Source: Pseudidiomarina homiensis (lineage in GTDB: Bacteria; Pseudomonadota; Gammaproteobacteria; Enterobacterales; Alteromonadaceae). Taken from it: a stretch of 64,000 nt of DNA. Under the pieces are notes generated by a model. It saw nothing but the letters and a program-made list of their open reading frames with translations, was not told the origin of the DNA and did not search any database. Shown here in pieces: positions 1 to 12,493 of the stretch. Every line of letters starts with the position of its first letter. Positions within the stretch are counted from its first letter, which is position 1. The stretch covers positions 682,001 through 746,000 of the forward strand of contig NZ_PIPX01000001.1 of NCBI RefSeq assembly GCF_003987225.1, in the 5' to 3' direction. The position numbers and the translations under genes are program-made.

Positions 1-2130
<2,130 letters not shown>

Positions 2131-2166
2131 TCAGGTTAAATGGGAATTGCTTCAAGACGGGAAAAC

Positions 2167-2195
2167 AGTATACCTTAACGACTTAATTCCGACAA
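2167..2195 (-). promoter_or_regulatory. Predicted sigma-70 promoter for pyrG-eno
   Basis: On the minus strand TTGTCG (2190-2195) and TATACT (2167-2172) are separated by exactly 17 bases. This lies between the mazG stop and the pyrG start and gives a leader of roughly 45 bases. It would let pyrG-eno be transcribed independently of the long upstream operon. The call rests on box match and spacing only. Confidence 0.6.
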
Positions 2196-2202
2196 TTTAA
2201 AA

Positions 2203-3039
2203 TTACGCTAAGCTGTCCCGCTTTACTTGTTGCCAACACTCTTCAAGTTCTTCTAAGTTCATATCTTCTGCTGTTTTACCCGCTTCAGCAAGACGCTGTT
2301 CAATAGCTTGAAACCGGCGTTTAAACTTTAGGTTTGTACGCCGCAATGCATGCTCGGGGTTAACCTGAGCATGGCGCGCAAGGTTTACTACGGCAAAAAG
2401 TACATCACCAATCTCGTCTTCAAGTGCTTGTTGATCAATGTGCTCAGCATCGAGTTCCGCTTCGACTTCAGCGATTTCCTCTTGTATCTTTGCCAATACT
2501 GGAGCAATGTTCGGCCAGTCAAAGCCAACGTTCGCGGCACGCTTTTGCAACTTCTGCGCTTGTAAAATGGCCGGTAAATTATCGGGTATGCCCTGAAACA
2601 CCGATTCAACCTCGCCCTTTTCGGCCCGCTCTTGTTGTTTTATTGCTTCCCATTGGGCTTTAATTTCGGCATCGGTTTGCGCATTTTCGTCACCGAACAC
2701 ATGTGGATGACGACGAATCAATTTGTCGGCTGTTTGTGCGGCCACTTCATCAAAACTAAATTGCCCTGCTTCGCTGGTCAACTGGGTATAGAACACCACT
2801 TGAAACAGCAAATCGCCCAGTTCGTCTTTAATCGCGGCAAGATTACCCTCAGTTAATGCGGCCGCGACCTCATAGGCTTCCTCAATGGTATAAGGGATTA
2901 AACTCGTTAATGTTTGTTTTAAATCCCAAGGGCACCCATGCTCCGGATCGCGCAAGTGGCGCATCACTTCCAGCAGCGCTGCCACGCCAGGAAATACCGT
3001 CGCGTCGATGTTCAGTTCTTCTACCTTAGTGACTGCCAC
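2203..3039 (-). CDS. mazG: Nucleoside triphosphate pyrophosphohydrolase MazG
   Basis: MazG hydrolyses nucleoside triphosphates to monophosphates and pyrophosphate. In E. coli it is linked to lowering ppGpp and to sanitising the nucleotide pool. The protein has 278 residues (E. coli 263) with two tandem MazG domains. The first carries the metal-binding EEAYEV and DELGDLLFQVVF motifs; the second carries EEIAEVEAEL and DEIGDVLFAVVN. Its ATG overlaps the relA stop by 14 bases, so translation is probably coupled to the ppGpp synthetase, which fits their functional link. Confidence 0.95.
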   Translation of the reverse strand: MAVTKVEELNIDATVFPGVAALLEVMRHLRDPEHGCPWDLKQTLTSLIPYTIEEAYEVAAALTEGNLAAIKDELGDLLFQVVFYTQLTSEAGQFSFDEVAAQTADKLIRRHPHVFGDENAQTDAEIKAQWEAIKQQERAEKGEVESVFQGIPDNLPAILQAQKLQKRAANVGFDWPNIAPVLAKIQEEIAEVEAELDAEHIDQQALEDEIGDVLFAVVNLARHAQVNPEHALRRTNLKFKRRFQAIEQRLAEAGKTAEDMNLEELEECWQQVKRDSLA

Positions 3040-5209
3040 TGCGTTCTACCTTATGAATACCTTTAACTTGTAATAATCGGTCAATAATCCGCTGCAAACC
3101 GGCTTGTCCTTCAATGAATACACCGAGTGAAATACGCGCCTGTTGGGTCGTCGTATCAAGCTGCGAATCAAGTTGTGCCACGCTGGTCTTCTCATTAGCC
3201 AAAATAGCGGTAATGTCATGCAGCAAACCATTACGATCATCGGCATCGATGCGTAAATCGGCACGATAACGACCTTGCTCCTGTCGACTCCAATGCACTT
3301 GCAAGCCGCGCTCGGGGTGTACCTCAAGTAGGTGTTTCAACTGTTCGCAGTCACGATGATGTACACTCACCCCGCGCCCTTGAGTGACAAAGCCCATAAT
3401 GGGTTCGCCGGGCAATGGCTGGCAGCATTTTGCAAACTGCACCATTAAGTTACCAATGCCTTGAACACTTACATCACTATGTTTACCTGGCTTACGCTGA
3501 TTTTTGCGCTGGAGACGCTCCAAACGCTCGGTCGCGGCATCAGGTGTTGGTTTCAGTTGATTGACCACCTGATTAAGCCGCACATCACCAGCGCCAATCG
3601 CGGCAAGCAAATCATCGAGCTGATTAAAGTTAAAGCGATCGAGTACCGTGCTCGCTTGGCTCAGCGGAATTTCTAACTTTTGTAACTCTGTTTCCAGCAA
3701 CTCACGCCCGGCCTTGAGATTTTTATCACGATCCAGTTTCTTAAAATAAGTAACGACCTTGCTGCGCGCGCGCGAGGTTCGTAAATAACCCAAAGCTGGA
3801 TTCAGCCAGTCACGGCGGGGCTTGCTATTTTTCTGAGTCAAAATTTCGACCCGCTCACCATTTTTGAGCGTATACGTGAATGGAACAATGTGTCCATCGA
3901 CTTTAGCACCTACGCATCGGTGCCCCACTTGTGAGTGAATGTAATAGGCAAAATCAAGTGGCGTAGCACCGTGCGGCAAGTCGATAACTTCACCTTTGGG
4001 CGTAAACACGTAAACCCGGTCTTCAAACACTTGCGAGCGAATCTCGGCAACCAGATCGTCGTTCTCGGCCATATCTTCATGCCACGCAAGCAGCTTACGT
4101 AACCACGCGATTTTCTCTTCAAAGCCGCTTTGTTTACCGGTGTTACCTTCTTTATACAGCCAATGTGCAGCAACCCCGAGTTCGGCATCATCATGCATAT
4201 CGGCAGTGCGAATTTGAATTTCCACATGCTTTTCTTCGGGTCCAATCACCACGGTATGGATCGATTGGTAACCATTCGCCTTGGGCGTTGCAATGTAGTC
4301 ATCGAATTCCGATTGAATATGTCGCCATTGGCTATGCACAACACCTAGCGCAGCGTAACAGTCCTTCAAAGAGTGGGTAATAATGCGCACCGCACGAATG
4401 TCGTAGAGCTGCTCGAAGCTTAAATGCTTTTTCTGCATTTTCCGCCATATCGAGTAGATATGTTTTGGTCGCCCGTACACATCTGCTTGCACCCCTTCAA
4501 CCTGCAAGCTTTGTTGCAATTTAGCGACAAAGTCGATGATGTAGTTTTCGCGGTCAACGCGGCGCTCGTGCAGTTGCTTGGCGATGGTTTTATAGGTGGT
4601 GGGGTGTAAATAGCGGAAGGCCAGATCCTCTAGCTCCCACTTTAATTGACCAATACCAAGACGGTTTGCTAGCGGCGCATAAATGTCCTGGCATTCTTTG
4701 GCGACTAAGACACGCGTTTCCTCGTCGGCACTTTTCACTTCGCGCAAAGCGCAAATGCGTTCGGCTAACTTGATCAGCACAGCACGGACATCAGCCACCA
4801 TCGATAACAGCATGCGGCGAACGTTATCGATCTGCTCAACATTCGGTTTACCGTGCTGAAAATGCTGCAAATCACTAATCATTTGCATTTGTTGCACAGC
4901 ATCGAGCAGCGCAGCAAGAGTTTCGCCATGGTCTTTAACGATAGCTTCACGGCTGATTGCTTGGGCCTGATAGGCAGGGCTGTAGAGTGCTGCTAACAAC
5001 GAGTCAGTATCAAGGTTCAGAGCGGCCAAAATTTCGACCATTTCTTGCCCTTTCAGCAGCCACTCTGGATGTTTTTTTGCTTGTAAGTGAGCCTGCAGCT
5101 GCTGGTAATGCTCAAGCAGCTGCGTTTTTGTTACTTCGGCTGTCACATGCTGTAACCAGTCACCGTGTTGTTCCGGTTTATCAACATGGGTACTGCGCAC
5201 ATACACCAC
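3026..5209 (-). CDS. relA: GTP pyrophosphokinase RelA (ppGpp synthetase I)
   Basis: RelA makes pppGpp/ppGpp on ribosomes carrying uncharged tRNA and sets off the stringent response. The 727 residues follow the long RSH layout: a degenerate HD domain without the HD metal motif, a synthetase domain with the EFDD signature typical of synthetase-only RelA (SpoT-type enzymes have RFKD), a TGS domain (VFTPKGEVIDLPHGATPLDFAY), a zinc-finger-like FAKCCQPLPG segment and a C-terminal ACT domain. The start is GTG with a good GGGAGG site eight bases ahead. It lies two bases after rlmD and overlaps mazG. Confidence 0.98.
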   Translation of the reverse strand: MVYVRSTHVDKPEQHGDWLQHVTAEVTKTQLLEHYQQLQAHLQAKKHPEWLLKGQEMVEILAALNLDTDSLLAALYSPAYQAQAISREAIVKDHGETLAALLDAVQQMQMISDLQHFQHGKPNVEQIDNVRRMLLSMVADVRAVLIKLAERICALREVKSADEETRVLVAKECQDIYAPLANRLGIGQLKWELEDLAFRYLHPTTYKTIAKQLHERRVDRENYIIDFVAKLQQSLQVEGVQADVYGRPKHIYSIWRKMQKKHLSFEQLYDIRAVRIITHSLKDCYAALGVVHSQWRHIQSEFDDYIATPKANGYQSIHTVVIGPEEKHVEIQIRTADMHDDAELGVAAHWLYKEGNTGKQSGFEEKIAWLRKLLAWHEDMAENDDLVAEIRSQVFEDRVYVFTPKGEVIDLPHGATPLDFAYYIHSQVGHRCVGAKVDGHIVPFTYTLKNGERVEILTQKNSKPRRDWLNPALGYLRTSRARSKVVTYFKKLDRDKNLKAGRELLETELQKLEIPLSQASTVLDRFNFNQLDDLLAAIGAGDVRLNQVVNQLKPTPDAATERLERLQRKNQRKPGKHSDVSVQGIGNLMVQFAKCCQPLPGEPIMGFVTQGRGVSVHHRDCEQLKHLLEVHPERGLQVHWSRQEQGRYRADLRIDADDRNGLLHDITAILANEKTSVAQLDSQLDTTTQQARISLGVFIEGQAGLQRIIDRLLQVKGIHKVERSGSH

Positions 5210-5211
5210 GA

Positions 5212-6564
5212 CTATGCCTCCCGTTCAAACCACGTCAAACACTCAATGTGATGGGTTTGCGGGAACATGTCAATGATTTGTGCCTGACGCAAGTGGTAGC
5301 CTGACTCGACCAACACTTTTGCATCACGCGCTAGGGTATCTGGTGCGCATGACACGTAGATGATGCGTTGCGGCTGCAGCTTTGCAATTTCACGGATGGC
5401 GTGTGGCGCACCTGCTCTAGCTGGATCGAGCAAAACTTTACTATAACTTTTCGCGGCCCAGGGGTAAGCCTTCCAGTTTTGTTCAAGATCAGCATGAAAC
5501 GCCGAGACCTTAACCGCATAACGCTCGGCATTGCGCTGCAAACGCTGCACCATCGAGGGAACCCCTTCGATCGCGGTGATTTGAGCGCCGGCTAACGCCA
5601 GTGGAATAGTGAAGTTTCCACTGCCAGCATACAGTTCAAGAATCGCTTCGCCTGCCTGTGGATCTAACCAAGCTAATGCCTGCCCTACCATCTTCTCACT
5701 CAACGTTGCTTGGGCCTGCAAAAAGTCGCCGGGTTGAAAGTCGAGTTCAGCACCTAAGGTTTGGTAACGCGGCGTGCTATGCTCACTCGTTGTTTTCTCA
5801 CAAGGCAATGGCGTTGGCATGGTGTCCGGTGCACCACAATGTAACCACACCTGAACATCATGCTGGTTTGCAAACGTCACAAGTGCTTGGCGGTCAGCTT
5901 CTTCAGGAGTCGCTTGCAGTCGTAATACGATCAATCGTTGCTCGGTTTGCAGCAACTCGATATGGCCCAGCATGCTGACCAGCTTCAGCTGGGGCAATAA
6001 GGTGCGCAAAGGTTCTAAAAACTCATTAAGTTCAGGAACGGCAATTACGCAGTTATCCATTGCCACGATGGTCTTACTCGCCTGAGCTCGTAGTCCGAGC
6101 TGGAAACGTCGACGTTTCGTATCCCAATGTGTCGCCAAACGCAGGCGCCGCCGATACGCTAAGGAGTGATCGGTGAGCGGCTCTAACCAATGTTGCGCGT
6201 CGACACCGGCAAACTTATGCAACAACTCACGTACCACACGCTGTTTGTGTTCGCGCTGTGCTGATACGGCGAGGTGCTGTAAATCACAACCACCGCACTC
6301 ATCGTAATATTTACAGGGAGCATCAACACGTTCGTCCGCGCTGCGGTGAATTCGTAACAGCTGAGCGTCATATTTGCCCTGCGGCTGTAAATCAATCACT
6401 TCGTTAGGCAGAGCGCCGCGCACAAAGCGTACACCCCGTTCGCCACGCACCACGCCGCGACCTTGATGATCGAGTCCTACCACAAGTTGCTGCTTCAGCG
6501 CAGGAGCTTTGGTTCGCGCGGTGGCCTTGCGCGTCGGCTTACGACTTGAATAGAATTGTGCCAT
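5212..6564 (-). CDS. rlmD: 23S rRNA (uracil-1939-C5)-methyltransferase RlmD
   Basis: RlmD (RumA) methylates U1939 of 23S rRNA using S-adenosylmethionine. A TRAM domain occupies about residues 20-75. The Fe-S cysteines are visible at C84, C90, C93 (CKYYDECGGCDLQ) and C172. The SAM motif is LELYAGSGNFT, and the catalytic cysteine lies in YVSCAPDTLARD near the C-terminus. The length of 450 is close to the E. coli protein. It is packed between pdxJ (5-base gap) and relA (2-base gap). The basic, Lys/Arg-rich first 25 residues probably contact rRNA. Confidence 0.97.
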   Translation of the reverse strand: MAQFYSSRKPTRKATARTKAPALKQQLVVGLDHQGRGVVRGERGVRFVRGALPNEVIDLQPQGKYDAQLLRIHRSADERVDAPCKYYDECGGCDLQHLAVSAQREHKQRVVRELLHKFAGVDAQHWLEPLTDHSLAYRRRLRLATHWDTKRRRFQLGLRAQASKTIVAMDNCVIAVPELNEFLEPLRTLLPQLKLVSMLGHIELLQTEQRLIVLRLQATPEEADRQALVTFANQHDVQVWLHCGAPDTMPTPLPCEKTTSEHSTPRYQTLGAELDFQPGDFLQAQATLSEKMVGQALAWLDPQAGEAILELYAGSGNFTIPLALAGAQITAIEGVPSMVQRLQRNAERYAVKVSAFHADLEQNWKAYPWAAKSYSKVLLDPARAGAPHAIREIAKLQPQRIIYVSCAPDTLARDAKVLVESGYHLRQAQIIDMFPQTHHIECLTWFEREA

Positions 6565-6569
6565 GACGA

Positions 6570-7331
6570 TTAATTTGGCCCAGCGGTACGCGCCTGTAAC
6601 ATAATAGTTTTCATATCGCGTACAGCCTGATCTAAGCCCACCAAAACCGCCCGTGCGACAATCGCGTGACCGATGTTAAGCTCAACCAATTCCGGTAAAG
6701 CCGCAACCGCTGCTGTGTTGTGATAGTGCAAACCGTGTCCAGCGTTCACTTGCAACCCTTTCGCCTGTGCATACTTGGCCGCATCATGCAGCAACAGTAA
6801 GCTGCGCTGCTGTTCACTTACTTCAGTTTGCTCGGCATAGTGCCCCGTGTGCAATTCAATAATACCTGCACCGGTTGCTACAGCCGCATCGATTTGTTGT
6901 TCGTCAGCATCGATAAACAACGAAGTTTGTATGCCTTGCTTACCCAGACGTTCTACCGCTGCAGTGATTTTATCTTGCTGCCCAGCGACATCTAAACCAC
7001 CCTCAGTGGTTAACTCTTCGCGCTTCTCCGGCACTAAACAAACGTAGGCGGGCTTAATGCGACACGCAATCTTCAGCATTTCTTCCGTCACCGCCATTTC
7101 CAAGTTCATGCGCGTTTGCAGGGTTTGCGCGAGCACTTCAACATCACGATCGTTAATATGTCGACGATCCTCGCGTAAATGAATGGTGATGCCATCAGCG
7201 CCGGCTTGTTCGGCGATAGCTGCAGCAGCCACAGGATCGGGGTAACTTACACCACGTGCATTCCGAACGGTCGCCACATGGTCGATGTTAACTCCCAATA
7301 AAATTGAGTTACCTAAAGGCGCATGATGCAT
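6570..7331 (-). CDS. pdxJ: Pyridoxine 5'-phosphate synthase PdxJ
   Basis: PdxJ condenses 1-deoxy-xylulose 5-phosphate with 3-amino-2-oxopropyl phosphate to pyridoxine 5'-phosphate, the last ring-forming step of vitamin B6 synthesis. The 253-residue protein shows the family N-terminus [16 protein letters not shown], the HLREDRRHI phosphate-loop segment, the conserved [11 protein letters not shown] strand and the C-terminal NAGHGLHY and [11 protein letters not shown] motifs. Its ATG shares one base with the recO stop (TGATG), so the two are translationally coupled. In E. coli acpS follows; here rlmD follows after five bases. Confidence 0.97.
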   Translation of the reverse strand: MHHAPLGNSILLGVNIDHVATVRNARGVSYPDPVAAAAIAEQAGADGITIHLREDRRHINDRDVEVLAQTLQTRMNLEMAVTEEMLKIACRIKPAYVCLVPEKREELTTEGGLDVAGQQDKITAAVERLGKQGIQTSLFIDADEQQIDAAVATGAGIIELHTGHYAEQTEVSEQQRSLLLLHDAAKYAQAKGLQVNAGHGLHYHNTAAVAALPELVELNIGHAIVARAVLVGLDQAVRDMKTIMLQARTAGPN

Positions 7332-8023
7332 CAGTCTTTCCTTTTCATTTGTGCGAAGAGTTCGCGGCTGCGCAATGGCTGCTCACCTAAATAAGGAGCA
7401 AGCGCGTGCCGCATGATTTGTTTCATCGAGTTTAGCAGGTGCGCATCAGTGAGCTCAAACGCTGCTAAGCGTTGTAAAGTAGCTCCCGAATAGGTTCCGG
7501 GCATGGCAGCTCCGAGCGGCGTAAAACCTTGCTCAGCATTAAATCGATAATGCTTATGCGCGGCAATTGGATCACCTTGAGTATCAGCACACCAATCAAA
7601 AGCATGACCAAGATGGCACAACATACGCCATTCGAACTCACGCAACACCGGCTCTATTGGAAGGCGCTGACTCAATGCGTCAAGTGCATTCTGATAGTCG
7701 TCAAATAATCCGTCGACTGACTGATAGCTGGAAGTAAGACGTTGGATAAGTTCATTCAGGTAAAAGCCGCTATAGAGTGCGTTACCCTGCAATGGATAAG
7801 CGTTTGAGCGACTTTCTGCATGGCGAAGGTTTTGCAATTCGTGGCGACCTTGGGTCACTACGTAAAGCGGTGTGAAGGGCTGTAAAATAGCGCGCCATTG
7901 ACTCTTGGGTCGCCGCGCACCTTTGGCGACGACCCGATAACGGCCGTGTTCCTGAGTCAACAATTCAACCAATAAGCTTGAATCTTGGAAAGGCCAACGG
8001 TGCAGAACAAAGGCCGGTTCCAC
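7331..8023 (-). CDS. recO: DNA repair protein RecO
   Basis: RecO works with RecF and RecR to load RecA on SSB-coated single-stranded DNA during gap repair. The 230-residue protein has the N-terminal OB-fold (about 1-80) with [19 protein letters not shown] and the conserved basic AKGARRPKS loop, followed by a helical C-terminal domain. No zinc-finger cysteines are apparent, as in other gammaproteobacterial RecO. It sits five bases after era and overlaps pdxJ by one base, the same order as in E. coli (era-recO-pdxJ). Confidence 0.95.
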   Translation of the reverse strand: MEPAFVLHRWPFQDSSLLVELLTQEHGRYRVVAKGARRPKSQWRAILQPFTPLYVVTQGRHELQNLRHAESRSNAYPLQGNALYSGFYLNELIQRLTSSYQSVDGLFDDYQNALDALSQRLPIEPVLREFEWRMLCHLGHAFDWCADTQGDPIAAHKHYRFNAEQGFTPLGAAMPGTYSGATLQRLAAFELTDAHLLNSMKQIMRHALAPYLGEQPLRSRELFAQMKRKD

Positions 8024-8028
8024 TACAC

Positions 8029-8955
8029 TTAGTCCTCGTTATAACCGAGACTTCGCAAGGCCCGCTCGTCGTCGGCCCAACCACTTTTTACTTTAACCCA
8101 AAGTTCAAGGTGAACTTTACCATCGATGAGGCGTTCAATATCCCGTCGTGCTTCAGTACCAACAGTCTTAAGTTTACTTCCGCCAGCACCAATTACCATG
8201 CGCTTTTGGCCATCGCGCTCAACGAGAATCAAAGCGTTGATGTGCGTCGTACCTGTAGGCGCTGTTTGAAACCGCTCAATTTCTACGGTGGTACTGTACG
8301 GCAGTTCATCGCCAGTAAAACGCATCAATTTTTCGCGAATAATTTCCGCCGTCATAAAACGTAACGAGCGATCCGTTACGTAATCATCTGGATAATGATG
8401 AGCGCCCGGCTTTGCATAGGCATGAACGACGTTGCGAAGCGCATCAACTTGCGCACCGGTTTTCGCCGATAATGGAATGATTTCGGCGAACGAATAGCGC
8501 TCTGATAGGCTTTGTAATAGCGGTAATAAAGCTTCTTTGTCTTTCACTTGATCGACTTTATTCACCACGAGTATAACGGGCCGTTGGGATTTCTTTAATT
8601 TCGCTAAAACCAGCTCGTCTTCTTGCGTCCAACGCTCGGCTTCGACAACGAACAATACAACTTCAACGCCACTCATTGAGCTCGTTGCCGCGCGGTTCAT
8701 CATGCGATTAATGGCTTTTTTCTCGTCCGTATGCAAGCCCGGCGTATCGACATAGACGATTTGACGTTCGCCTTCAGTTTCAATCCCAAGAATCCGATGG
8801 CGGGTGGTCTGGGGCTTGCTCGAAGTGATACTGATTTTTTGGCCTAAAATGCGGTTCATTAAGGTCGATTTACCGACATTAGGACGACCTACAATCGCCA
8901 CAAATGCAGACGCTGAGGTTAGGTCCGCATCGTGCTCTGGCAACTTGTCAGACAT
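8029..8955 (-). CDS. era: GTPase Era
   Basis: Era is an essential GTPase that binds the 3' end of 16S rRNA and helps 30S subunit maturation. The 308-residue protein has the G1 loop [10 protein letters not shown]3 DTPGLH, G4 NKVD and G5 SAKTG, then a C-terminal KH domain with [13 protein letters not shown] for RNA binding. The start ATG overlaps the rnc stop by eight bases, so ribosome-maturation GTPase and RNase III are translationally coupled as in E. coli. Length and motifs are complete. Confidence 0.98.
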   Translation of the reverse strand: MSDKLPEHDADLTSASAFVAIVGRPNVGKSTLMNRILGQKISITSSKPQTTRHRILGIETEGERQIVYVDTPGLHTDEKKAINRMMNRAATSSMSGVEVVLFVVEAERWTQEDELVLAKLKKSQRPVILVVNKVDQVKDKEALLPLLQSLSERYSFAEIIPLSAKTGAQVDALRNVVHAYAKPGAHHYPDDYVTDRSLRFMTAEIIREKLMRFTGDELPYSTTVEIERFQTAPTGTTHINALILVERDGQKRMVIGAGGSKLKTVGTEARRDIERLIDGKVHLELWVKVKSGWADDERALRSLGYNED

Positions 8956-9652
8956 GGTTTGTCTCCTGTTGCGCTTGCAACATTTCTAAAGTTTGTGTGG
9001 CAGCTTGCTGCTCTGCTTTACGACGACTCGTGCCAGAACCTAAAACAGGTTCAGCTAACGGTTCAACGGTACAGCTTACGGTAAAACGTTGGTTATGAGC
9101 TTGCCCTTGAATCGTCACCACATCATAAACGGGTAGCTGTAATTGCTGCGCCTGCAAGTACTCTTGCAAGCGTGTCTTCGGATCTTTATGCCCAGCGCCC
9201 GGTTGAATCGTTTGCAGTTGTTGGGCCAGCCAATTGAGTACTACCTTACGGCATGTTTCTAAGTCGCTTTCAAGGTACATCGCACCGAGCAAAGCTTCCA
9301 TTGCATCGGCCAAAATCGATTCGCGGCGATGCCCACCACTTTTCATTTCGCCAGGTCCCAAAACGAGAAACTTACCAATTTCAAAGCGTTGCGCGATTTT
9401 AGCTAGATTACGACCGCACACAAGGGTCGCTCGCATACGGCTTAAATCACCTTCATCAATCTTGGGGAATTTCTCGAATAAAGCTTCACTCACGATGATA
9501 CCGAGCACCGAGTCGCCTAAAAACTCGAGTCGCTCATTATGCTGGGCGGCGGCACTACGGTGCGTGAGCGCTTGTTGAGCGCGCTCACGATCACGAAAGG
9601 TATAACCAAAGGCTTTCTCTAGCTCGCGTAAGGGTGGCTTTGGTAAGCTCAC
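8948..9652 (-). CDS. rnc: Ribonuclease III
   Basis: RNase III cleaves double-stranded RNA and processes rRNA precursors. The catalytic signature [12 protein letters not shown] is present, with the second acidic cluster [15 protein letters not shown]-terminal dsRNA-binding domain follows, ending in [11 protein letters not shown] place the start at a GTG at 9652, two bases after the lepB stop, because a GGAGGAG site lies about ten bases ahead; this gives 234 residues, near the 226 of E. coli. An in-frame ATG at 9703 would add 17 unlikely residues inside lepB. The 3' end overlaps era. Confidence 0.95.
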   Translation of the reverse strand: MSLPKPPLRELEKAFGYTFRDRERAQQALTHRSAAAQHNERLEFLGDSVLGIIVSEALFEKFPKIDEGDLSRMRATLVCGRNLAKIAQRFEIGKFLVLGPGEMKSGGHRRESILADAMEALLGAMYLESDLETCRKVVLNWLAQQLQTIQPGAGHKDPKTRLQEYLQAQQLQLPVYDVVTIQGQAHNQRFTVSCTVEPLAEPVLGSGTSRRKAEQQAATQTLEMLQAQQETNHV

Positions 9653-9654
9653 GA

Positions 9655-10578
9655 TTACTCTACTCCTCCAAGTCGCTGCCAACGAATACCTGATGGGATC
9701 CACTGCGGTAAGGCACTGGTTGGTTTCCGATCCATTTCAAAACTCATCCAAATAAATACCGCCCGACCAACCAAGTTTTCTTGCGGTACAAAACCCCAGT
9801 AACGACTGTCTTCTGAGTTGTCGCGGTTATCGCCCATGGCAAAATAGGCCCCTTCTGGCACGATCCATTCATCGCGTGCGGTACCATTTTGCTGAAAATA
9901 ATATTTCGAGCGATTACCTACCGTCGGGTCCACAAGAGTAGCATGCGAGACAGTCCCTAACTGTTCACGGAACTGTTGCAACGGCGTCGCGCCATTGAAA
10001 AAAATACCATCAGTACTTTCCAGATTGCGCTCAATCACCTCAAGCTCAGGACAATCCTGCATACCTTCTTCACAGGCCGGCTGAATGTACAACGTTTTAT
10101 TCCGATAAATAATCCGATCGCCTGGGAGGCCAACAATGCGCTTGATAAAATCGAGACTTGGCTCCGGTGGGAATTTGAAGACCGCAACATCACCACGCTC
10201 AGGCGTGTCAACTTCAATCAACTCGTGTCGCCAAATTGGATCGCGCAAGCTATAGCTGAATTTCTCAACCAAAATAAAGTCGCCCTCTAACAGGGTCGGC
10301 ATCATCGACGCTGAGGGAATGCGAAAAGGCTCGTAAAGAAACGAACGTAGAACCAAAATGACCAATAGGATCGGAAACACCGATTGCGCAAACTCAGCAA
10401 TGCTGCCCTGCGGCGCAATACGTTCTTTCGCGTCATCTGAGAGCGTTTGCTGTAAACGCTTTTCTTCGGCTTCAACCTGGGCACGACGCTTAGGTTTAGC
10501 CACCTTAGCGTCATACAACCAAATCAACCCCGCCACAATGGTAATAGCGGTCAGCAACACTGAGTAAAAATTTGCCAT
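9655..10578 (-). CDS. lepB: Signal peptidase I LepB
   Basis: LepB cleaves signal peptides from proteins exported by Sec and Tat on the periplasmic face of the inner membrane. The 307-residue protein has an N-terminal membrane helix (about 4-22), a charged cytoplasmic loop, a second helix (about 65-82), then the catalytic domain. The serine is S91 in the motif PSASMMPTL and the general-base lysine is K146 in DFIKRIVGLPGDR; GDNRDNSEDSR is the conserved box E. It lies between lepA and rnc with 14- and 2-base gaps. Confidence 0.97.
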   Translation of the reverse strand: MANFYSVLLTAITIVAGLIWLYDAKVAKPKRRAQVEAEEKRLQQTLSDDAKERIAPQGSIAEFAQSVFPILLVILVLRSFLYEPFRIPSASMMPTLLEGDFILVEKFSYSLRDPIWRHELIEVDTPERGDVAVFKFPPEPSLDFIKRIVGLPGDRIIYRNKTLYIQPACEEGMQDCPELEVIERNLESTDGIFFNGATPLQQFREQLGTVSHATLVDPTVGNRSKYYFQQNGTARDEWIVPEGAYFAMGDNRDNSEDSRYWGFVPQENLVGRAVFIWMSFEMDRKPTSALPQWIPSGIRWQRLGGVE

Positions 10579-10592
10579 GGTCTACCTTGTTG

Positions 10593-12404
10593 TTATTTCC
10601 CTACTTTCAGCACCGCGAGGAAAGCCTCTTGCGGAACCTCAACATTACCCAGCTGCTTCATTCGCTTCTTACCTTCTTTCTGCTTCTGTAACAGCTTTTT
10701 CTTACGGCTTACATCACCGCCATAACATTTAGCGGTAACATTTTTACGTAATTGCTTCACCGTTGAGCGGGCAATCACGTGGTTGCCGATGGTCGCCTGA
10801 ATTGCAATATCGAACATCTGTCGTGGAATAAGTTCGCGCATCTTATCAACCAGTTCGCGACCTCTGCCCTGCGCGTGATCTCGATGCGTGATCATCGCCA
10901 ATGCATCAACACGGTCACCGTTAATCAGCACATCCACGCGCACCATGTCTGCTTCTTGGAAGCGCTTAAACTGATAATCAAGCGACGCATAACCGCGTGA
11001 CGTTGACTTTAGGCGGTCAAAAAAGTCCATCACTACCTCGGCCATCGGCAGCTCATAAGTTACCGCTACTTGTTTGCCATGGTATGCCATTTTGGTTTGC
11101 ACGCCGCGCTTGTCGACACAAAGCGTAATAACGTTCCCCAAATAATCTTGCGGAACCAAAATATTTGCTTCGACAATGGGTTCATAGATGGTTTCAATAT
11201 CATTGATCGGCGGTAGGTTTGACGGATTATCGACACTCACTTCGGCACCGTCAGTTTTCACCACTTTGTAGACCACTGTTGGTGCAGTGGTAATGAGATC
11301 AATGTCATATTCGCGCTCGAGTCGCTCTTGGATGATTTCCATATGTAGCATACCTAAGAAGCCACAACGGAAACCAAAACCAAGTGCTGCTGAGTTCTCT
11401 GGTTCATAAAACAGCGAGGCATCATTCAATGACAGCTTACCCAGCGCATCACGGAAGTTTTCATAGTCATCCGATGAAATCGGAAACATTCCGGCATAAA
11501 CTTGCGGTTTAACTTTTTTAAAGCCTGGTAATGGCTTATCCGCCGGCGTCTTAGCTAACGTGAGTGTGTCACCTACTGGCGCACCCAGAATGTCTTTAAT
11601 ACCCGCGATGACAAAGCCTACTTCACCACAACGTAGGATTCCTGTTTCAGTCGGCTTCGGTGAGAAGAAACCGACTTTGTCGATCTGATGCGTTTGCCCA
11701 GTCGACATCACTTTCATTTTGTCGCCCGCACGCAATGTGCCATTCTTAACTCGTACTAAGGACACAACGCCTTGGTAATTATCAAACCAAGAGTCGATAA
11801 TGAGTGCTTGTAGCGGTTCTTCGGCGTCGCCCTGCGGAGCTGGGATTTGTTTAACAATTCGCTCCAACACTTCATCAATGCCGATACCTGTTTTCGCTGA
11901 ACATTGCACCGCATCAATCGCTTCAATGCCAACGATGTCTTCAATCTCTTCCGCAACACGCATGGGATCAGCTTGCGGCAGGTCAATTTTATTCAGCACG
12001 GGGACCACTTCAAGATCCATTTCGATCGCGGTGTAGCAGTTTGCAAGGGTCTGAGCTTCGACGCCTTGTGCTGCATCCACAACCAACAGAGCTCCCTCAC
12101 AACCCGCCAAACTGCGCGAAACCTCGTAAGAAAAATCAACGTGTCCAGGCGTGTCGATAAAATTAAGCTGGTAGGTTTCACCGTCTGCCGCTGTATAGTG
12201 AAGCGTAACGCTTTGCGCTTTGATGGTAATACCTCGCTCCCGCTCAAGATCCATTGAGTCAAGAACCTGTTCGGCCATTTCGCGATCGGTCAACCCGCCA
12301 CAATGTTGGATCAACCGATCCGATAGCGTTGATTTACCATGATCAATGTGCGCAATGATCGAGAAATTTCGAATATTTGCTTGCTTAAACGCCTTGTCTG
12401 GCAT
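10593..12404 (-). CDS. lepA: Elongation factor 4 (LepA), ribosomal back-translocase
   Basis: LepA is a translational GTPase that acts on ribosomes under ionic or temperature stress and affects initiation and 30S assembly. The 603-residue protein has the G1 [10 protein letters not shown]3 DTPGHVDF and G4 NKIDLP motifs, EF-G-like domains II, III and V and the LepA-specific C-terminal domain ending in basic [16 protein letters not shown]. It heads the packed lepA-to-mazG run and has a promoter-like sequence in the 89-base gap after rseC. Confidence 0.98.
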   Translation of the reverse strand: MPDKAFKQANIRNFSIIAHIDHGKSTLSDRLIQHCGGLTDREMAEQVLDSMDLERERGITIKAQSVTLHYTAADGETYQLNFIDTPGHVDFSYEVSRSLAGCEGALLVVDAAQGVEAQTLANCYTAIEMDLEVVPVLNKIDLPQADPMRVAEEIEDIVGIEAIDAVQCSAKTGIGIDEVLERIVKQIPAPQGDAEEPLQALIIDSWFDNYQGVVSLVRVKNGTLRAGDKMKVMSTGQTHQIDKVGFFSPKPTETGILRCGEVGFVIAGIKDILGAPVGDTLTLAKTPADKPLPGFKKVKPQVYAGMFPISSDDYENFRDALGKLSLNDASLFYEPENSAALGFGFRCGFLGMLHMEIIQERLEREYDIDLITTAPTVVYKVVKTDGAEVSVDNPSNLPPINDIETIYEPIVEANILVPQDYLGNVITLCVDKRGVQTKMAYHGKQVAVTYELPMAEVVMDFFDRLKSTSRGYASLDYQFKRFQEADMVRVDVLINGDRVDALAMITHRDHAQGRGRELVDKMRELIPRQMFDIAIQATIGNHVIARSTVKQLRKNVTAKCYGGDVSRKKKLLQKQKEGKKRMKQLGNVEVPQEAFLAVLKVGK

Positions 12405-12448
12405 TCATGCCCCCGCAACTGCTAAAAGAAATACGTGAATAACCGCCG

Positions 12449-12476
12449 ATCATACTGATAATACGGCCCAGAACAA
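12449..12476 (-). promoter_or_regulatory. Possible promoter for the lepA operon
   Basis: On the minus strand TTGTTC (12471-12476) and TATGAT (12449-12454) are 16 bases apart in the gap between rseC and lepA, with a predicted leader of about 40 bases. An alternative TATTAT box lies a few bases upstream. The evidence is consensus match only, and read-through from the sigma-E operon is equally possible. Confidence 0.4.
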
Positions 12477-12493
12477 AGGTTTTTCGGAGAATT

